This document shows positions 60,001-64,000 of a stretch of 64,000 nt of DNA, piece after piece. Where the stretch lies: positions 1,448,430 to 1,512,429 of the forward strand of contig CM055755.1 of the NCBI GenBank assembly GCA_029465975.1, read 5' to 3'. The number at the start of each line of letters is the position of its first letter. Position 1 is the first letter of the stretch. The translations under genes were made by a program, and so were the position numbers. The stretch is from Dallia pectoralis (taxonomy: Eukaryota > Chordata > Actinopteri > Esociformes > Umbridae). The notes beneath the pieces were generated by a model that was given only the letters and a program-made list of their open reading frames with translations, ran no database searches and had not been told where the DNA came from.

Positions 60001-63000
60001 TTGTTCCCGTTCATCACGATGACATCACACAGGCTGCTGGAGGGTTCTGTGGTCAACAAGTCTGGCCCGCTCCCTGGTGCCTTCTCCCCTCCACCGGACC
60101 CTGCCAACCCCGGGAGCCTGTCCGTGTCCCCCTGTGACGCCTCCTCCCTGGGCTCAGATCCGCCGCCGTGGTCCCTGGGGACACCCACCAGGTTCTCCTT
60201 GCTGTTGGACCGGCGCTGGCGGCTGCCTAGCTGAGGAAGACGAAGGCGGGGCTTCTTTGGGCTTCTGGAGGGGCTGCCGTTTCGGGGGATGTAGAGCGGT
60301 GGGGCTGACTTCCTGCCTGAGGCCGGAGACGCTGTGTGGAGAAACAGGACACGTCAGAACAGTGAAGCAGTCTCGTTTCTCACTTCCTCTGTCAACACCA
60401 CATGTAGTGTTTAATACCATGAACACAACTTCTAAAATTAACAGCCACTGCTGCCCGCAGGCTTGTCGTTTCTGTGAAATGCCTCCTGAACAGAAACACG
60501 ATGCTGGCAGGATCTGGCTAGTTTCAGTGTGCTCAGATTTAGAAAGATATTCTCAATAGAGTTAAAGCATTGATTCAGGTACTGTGACACATCATCTTAA
60601 ATCAATGTGTTTGCCAGAGGTAAACAAGCTAGCCGGCTATCTGTATCTTAACACGAATCCACAAGGAAACTGTACCGGGGAACTGAATTACTATTTAAAA
60701 ATACCACAAAAAGCAGCTAGTGAGAAAGGAGAAGGATTGAATAAGACCAGAGCAAGACTAGTAATTCCAACCTGATGCAGCCCAAAAGGTTCTGGATAAG
60801 GGGAGAGTGAGTGATTTGGGATGCAGACAGATGTGTGATGAGATGCGACGGAGGACGTTTGAACCTTTGGCGATGTTCTGGAACCCAGCAGGGGCGGAGA
60901 CAGAAGATACGGTCTCTCCTCCCCCTATTCTCAGTAGCTCCTCCCCGTCGCTGCAGGGAAGCTCCGCCTCCCGGGGTGCCAGGTAAATGCTGGGGTCAAA
61001 ACCTTTCCGGGGAAACTTGACAATCTTCTGGGACTTGATCCAGCGGCCATTCACACACTGGAACCTCTTCAAGTGGACAATCTACAAGGCAGAACCCATA
61101 AACAGACAGAACACTTAGAACCCATCAACAGACAGAACTCTTAGAACCCATCCACAGACAGAACTCTTAGAACCCATCAACAGACAGAACTCTTAGAACA
61201 CATCAACAGACAGAACTCTTAGAACCCATCATCAGACAGAACCCTCATCAGACAGAACACTCCCAATCATCTTCCCAGTATCAAACACTTCCTAACGGAT
61301 TTCTCTAATCTTGTCCAAAACTAACTTTGCCCCGATTGGGTAGACTGGCACTGAACCAAAAGTTCTATTGTGCCCATTTCCCTGGTTCTTACCAGGATGG
61401 GCGGCAGCCTCCACAGGTCCAGTTTCTTGGTTGCCAGGCGATGGGTCTTGCACTTGGAGCAGTAGTACAACTCGTTCTCACCCAGCTCTTCCTCACTTGT
61501 GAAGGCCTTCAGGCAGCTGTCCAGGCAGATGGGCTCAGCCTGGGCCCTGCGACTCTGTTGGACACTACTGTGTTCCTCTATGACCTGGGGGGGTGTGGGG
61601 GGAGGGGGTATTAGGACACAGACTCACAGATAGCATGGGGGGTGTGGGGGGAGGGGGGGTATTAGGACAGAGACTCACAGATAGCCTGGGCCCTGCGACT
61701 CTGTTGGACACTACTGTGTTCCTCTATGACCTGGGGTGTGTGGGGGGGAGGGGGGGTATTAGGACAGAGACTCACAGATAGCCTGGGGGGTGTGACTCTG
61801 TGCTGTGGGGAGAAGGTGCTAGAAGGTGTACAGGACTAGATTTGACAATAGTGCTGAACATATTCTTTGTCTCCAGCACCTGACCAGAGCACTGAAAGTA
61901 GGCCGTGGTTTCCTTCACAATCTGATGACACGCTCTGTGAGATCTGCAGGGTGACGTGTATGCCTGAGGTCTGCCAGTACAAACAGGTTTACCTTCTGCT
62001 GTGAGACCTGCCAGTACAAACAGGTTTACCTTCTGCTGTGAGACCTGCCAGTACAAACAGGTTTACCTTCTCCTGTGAGACCTGCCAGTACAAACAGGTT
62101 TACCTTCTCCTGTGAGACCTGCCAGTACAAACAGGTTTACCTTCTCCTGTGAGACCTGCCAGTACAAACAGGTTGATATGATATCAGGACCTCCTTTACC
62201 TTCTCCTGTGAGGTCTGGTAGCGCAGGTGAAGGGCTGTGGGATCCCAGTCTACGGCGATGTAGGTATTCTCTACTGAGGCCCGGTCCTCTGTGCACTCAA
62301 TCGCACAGCCACAGCAGAACCTGAACACACACACACACAGACACATAGACACACACACACACACAGACACACAGACTGTTACCTTCAAGGATTATTCCTA
62401 ATAATACCTAACCCTTGCCCTAAACGACAGACACAAGGAAACACAGCCTCTGTGACCCCCCAGATACAGACACACGACAGACACAAGGAAACACAGCCTC
62501 TGTGACCCCCCAGATACAGACATACGACAGACACAAGGAAACACAGCATCTGTGACCCCCCAGATACAGACATACGACAGACACAAGGAAACACAGCCTC
62601 TGTGACCCCCCAGATACAGACATACGACAGACACAAGGAAACACAGCCTCTGTGACCCCCCAGATACAGACATACGACAGACACAAGGAAACACAGCCTC
62701 TGTGACCCCCCAGATACAGACATACGACAGACACAAGGAAACACAGCATCTGTGACCCCCCAGATACAGACATACGACAGACACAAGGAAACACAGCCTC
62801 TGTGACCCCCAGATACAGACATACGACAGACACAAGGAAACACAGCCTCTGTGACCCCCCAGATACAGACATACGACAGACACAAGGAAACACAGCCTCT
62901 GTGACCCCCCAGATACAGACATACGACAGACACAAGGAAACACAGCCTCTGTGACCCCCCAGATACAGACATACGACAGACACAAGGAAACACAGCCTCC

Positions 63001-63984
63001 TCCCACAGATACAGACACACGACATACGAGTGTATTTTAATGAGAACAGAGGCCTCACCTGTACCAAGGACACCAAGCACAGATGTTCCCATCCTTGGCC
63101 ACCACACGCAGTGTGAAGGGATATTGGTAGCCCATACTGTCATCACTGCAGACACACAACACAGAACAGCATAAAGGACCAGCAACACCACGCCGGTCTC
63201 CATCCAAGTAGAGACCAACAGACCCACTCACCCTGCCTGCTCAGACGGGAACGGGAAACTCAAATGGACCGGGCACCTGGTCAGCTGGTGTGTGTGTGGT
63301 TCTGACCAGTTCTGTGTGTGTGTGTGTGTGTGTGGTACTGACCAGTCCTGTGTGTGTGTGTGTGTGTGGTACTGACCAGTACTGTGTGTGTGTGTGTGTG
63401 TGGTACTGACCAGTCCTGTGCGTGGTTGCTGGCCTCCTGTGGGGGCAGGGGACTGGCCAGACGAGACACCTGCACCCAGACAGCGTCATACAGATCCTTG
63501 TTCCTGGTGTGGACAGTACAGGGCACGATCAGTGGCATCCCAAACAGGCTGGCACGGTTCTTCTGACTGGACAGGAAATACAGCTCAGTCCGAATCTGGA
63601 GGAACAGATGAACAGGTCCACATTAAGTAACACTGATGGCTGCCGGTCAATTAGAGAAGTCAAACATCAACCCTCAGTCATCCTCGCTGTTCACTTATGA
63701 GCCGGTACTGCTCGTCCCATCCTGTAAATCATCCGCTGTGCAGACGTTGTTACCCACCATTTTCCGGTGCATGGCGATGATGTACCCGATGAAAGGGCTG
63801 TGCTGGGGGGGGGGCACTCGTCCATTAGCCAGCCGGACTCCTCCATTGGGCGGGGCCGTCTCCGTGGCTTCACCGCAGGACACTGATGCCCTTGCCGTGC
63901 CGTTTGGGATCAGAGCAGGCTTACCAGCTGGGTACCCGTTAGCTGCCACGCCCACCCCATTAGCCATGGCCACCGGGATGATGT
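57003..63984 (-). CDS. usp32: Ubiquitin-specific protease USP32, C-terminal part (5' end beyond window)
   Basis: Nine minus-strand exons: 63984-63758, 63595-63411, 63145-63059, 62320-62200, 61584-61393, 61081-60772, 60331-59832, 57561-57469 and 57176-57003. All phases close across them (the 60772 donor is the least certain). USP32 is a large membrane-associated deubiquitinase of the Golgi/endosomal system. What is here is the second half of the USP fold. It includes LYFLSSQKNRASLFGMPLIV, Cys pairs CAWCPWYRFCCGC and YYCSKCK (zinc-ribbon type), and LRYQTSQEK. Then come WRLPPILIVHLKRFQ, the catalytic-His box GGGHYVTYAKNP and WYCYNDSSC. The end is YKKYCVLQ, a CaaX prenylation motif known for USP32. 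The catalytic Cys and the N-terminal EF-hand/DUSP regions lie outside the window. Exon 60331-59832 holds an in-frame HSNG repeat. Confidence 0.95.
57205..57455. repeat. 17-bp minisatellite in the last USP32 intron
   Basis: About 14 units of GACCTGTGTGCGGTAGT, with GACATGTGTGCGGTGAT variants at the right. Confidence 0.96.
57575..59772. repeat. 30-bp minisatellite, 2.2 kb, in a USP32 intron
   Basis: About 73 units of GACTGTGTTAACAGAGGGGC CACATTATGG. Marked variants (GTTTACAGCGAGG; AACACAGGGGCCACATCATG) recur as linked blocks, and one unit near 58402 is shortened. The 30-bp unit keeps a plus-strand frame of 777 codons open (TEGPHYGTVL) and minus-strand frames (LLTQSHNVAP). These are artefacts. 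Confidence 0.98.
59947..59994 (-). repeat. Coding 12-bp repeat in USP32
   Basis: Four copies of GTTGCTATGACC (last with GGCC) encode four tandem HSNG units on the minus strand, inside the low-complexity insert before the catalytic-His exon. Confidence 0.95.
61085..61262. repeat. 26-bp minisatellite beside a USP32 exon
   Basis: About seven units of ACAGACAGAACTCTTAGAAC CCATCA begin within about 15 bases of the acceptor at 61082-61083. Confidence 0.95.
61540..61790 (-). repeat. Duplicated USP32 exon start plus G-rich repeats
   Basis: GGGCCCTGCGACTCTGTTGG and the following ACACTACTGTGTTCCTCTAT GACCTGGGG occur at the real exon edge (about 61547-61590). They recur at 61689-61736, with GGTGTGTGGGGGGAGGG and TATTAGGACASAGACTCACA segments repeated between and after. 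Confidence 0.93.
61965..62215 (-). repeat. 37-bp array of duplicated USP32 splice donor
   Basis: About six units of CCAGTACAAACAGGTTTACC TTCTCCTGTGAGACCTG. The TTTACCTTCTCCTGTGAGG part is the real exon end and donor at 62190-62210 (minus strand CAGGAGAAG/GTAAA), so each unit carries a donor-like copy. Confidence 0.95.
62410..63012. repeat. 50-bp minisatellite in a USP32 intron
   Basis: About 12 units contain ACGACAGACACAAGGAAACA CAGCCTCTGTGACCCCCCAG ATACAGACAT. The sequence is nearly uniform, and all minus-strand frames stay open by chance of the unit sequence. Confidence 0.97.
63296..63422 (-). repeat. GT microsatellite with duplicated USP32 donor
   Basis: The donor context TACTGACCAGTCCTGTG at the real exon end (63405-63421) is repeated with small changes at about 63301, 63337 and 63371. 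The copies are separated by GT runs. Confidence 0.92.
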
Positions 63985-64000
63985 CTGGAGGTCAGGGAGA

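Noticed and set aside
62385..63227. Minus-strand cysteine-rich frame of 280 codons (CVCRMSVSGG)
   Set aside because: It is read through the 50-bp array in a USP32 intron and one USP32 exon border; it is not a secreted cysteine-rich protein.

Overview
The window is nuclear DNA from a bony fish (teleost). The evidence is spliced genes with GT-AG introns, vertebrate gene families at full length, a canonical tRNA-Glu, a tRNA-derived SINE, and the vertebrate PPM1D / APPBP2 / USP32 neighbourhood (human 17q23). A pike- or salmon-like lineage is my guess only. The compact introns and the very heavy load of tandem minisatellites are the most striking overall character.

Layout. 3.6-13.3 kb: three tandem plus-strand claudin genes of the CLDN8/17 type. 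The first has an extra N-terminal tail and the third has an intron and a very long C-tail. 14.1 kb: tRNA-Glu(CTC). 15.7-19.3 kb, minus strand: a complete six-exon cytosolic sulfotransferase (SULT3/amine-sulfotransferase-like). 20.7-29.5 kb, plus: complete six-exon PPM1D (Wip1 phosphatase). 33.5-40.8 kb, plus: complete 13-exon APPBP2 (TPR substrate receptor of a CUL2 ubiquitin ligase). 44.2-46.2 kb, minus: a complete six-exon CDP-alcohol phosphatidyltransferase resembling phosphatidylinositol synthase. 47.4-53.6 kb, minus: an 11-exon single-pass membrane tyrosine-kinase-like gene of STYK1 size and layout. 57.0 kb to the window end, minus: the last nine exons of USP32, whose 5' part lies beyond the window. 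Exon boundaries were read by hand; all phases close and every complete gene has an open frame from start to stop.

Over thirty tandem arrays fill introns and spacers, with units from 12 to 74 bp and lengths up to 2.2 kb. Those with units divisible by three give long spurious open frames on both strands, and I do not call these genes. Several arrays, concentrated between 43.9 and 63.4 kb, are made of pieces of an adjoining exon edge together with its splice site. They place strings of extra donors or acceptors beside the real one. Two arrays lie inside coding exons (APPBP2 and USP32) and lengthen the proteins in frame.

How the genes relate: PPM1D, APPBP2 and USP32 are an old syntenic group (DNA-damage phosphatase, ubiquitin-ligase receptor, deubiquitinase). 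The claudins, sulfotransferase, lipid enzyme and kinase are neighbours with no evident shared pathway. I see no CRISPR, phage, plasmid or other bacterial-type system, and no viral gene.
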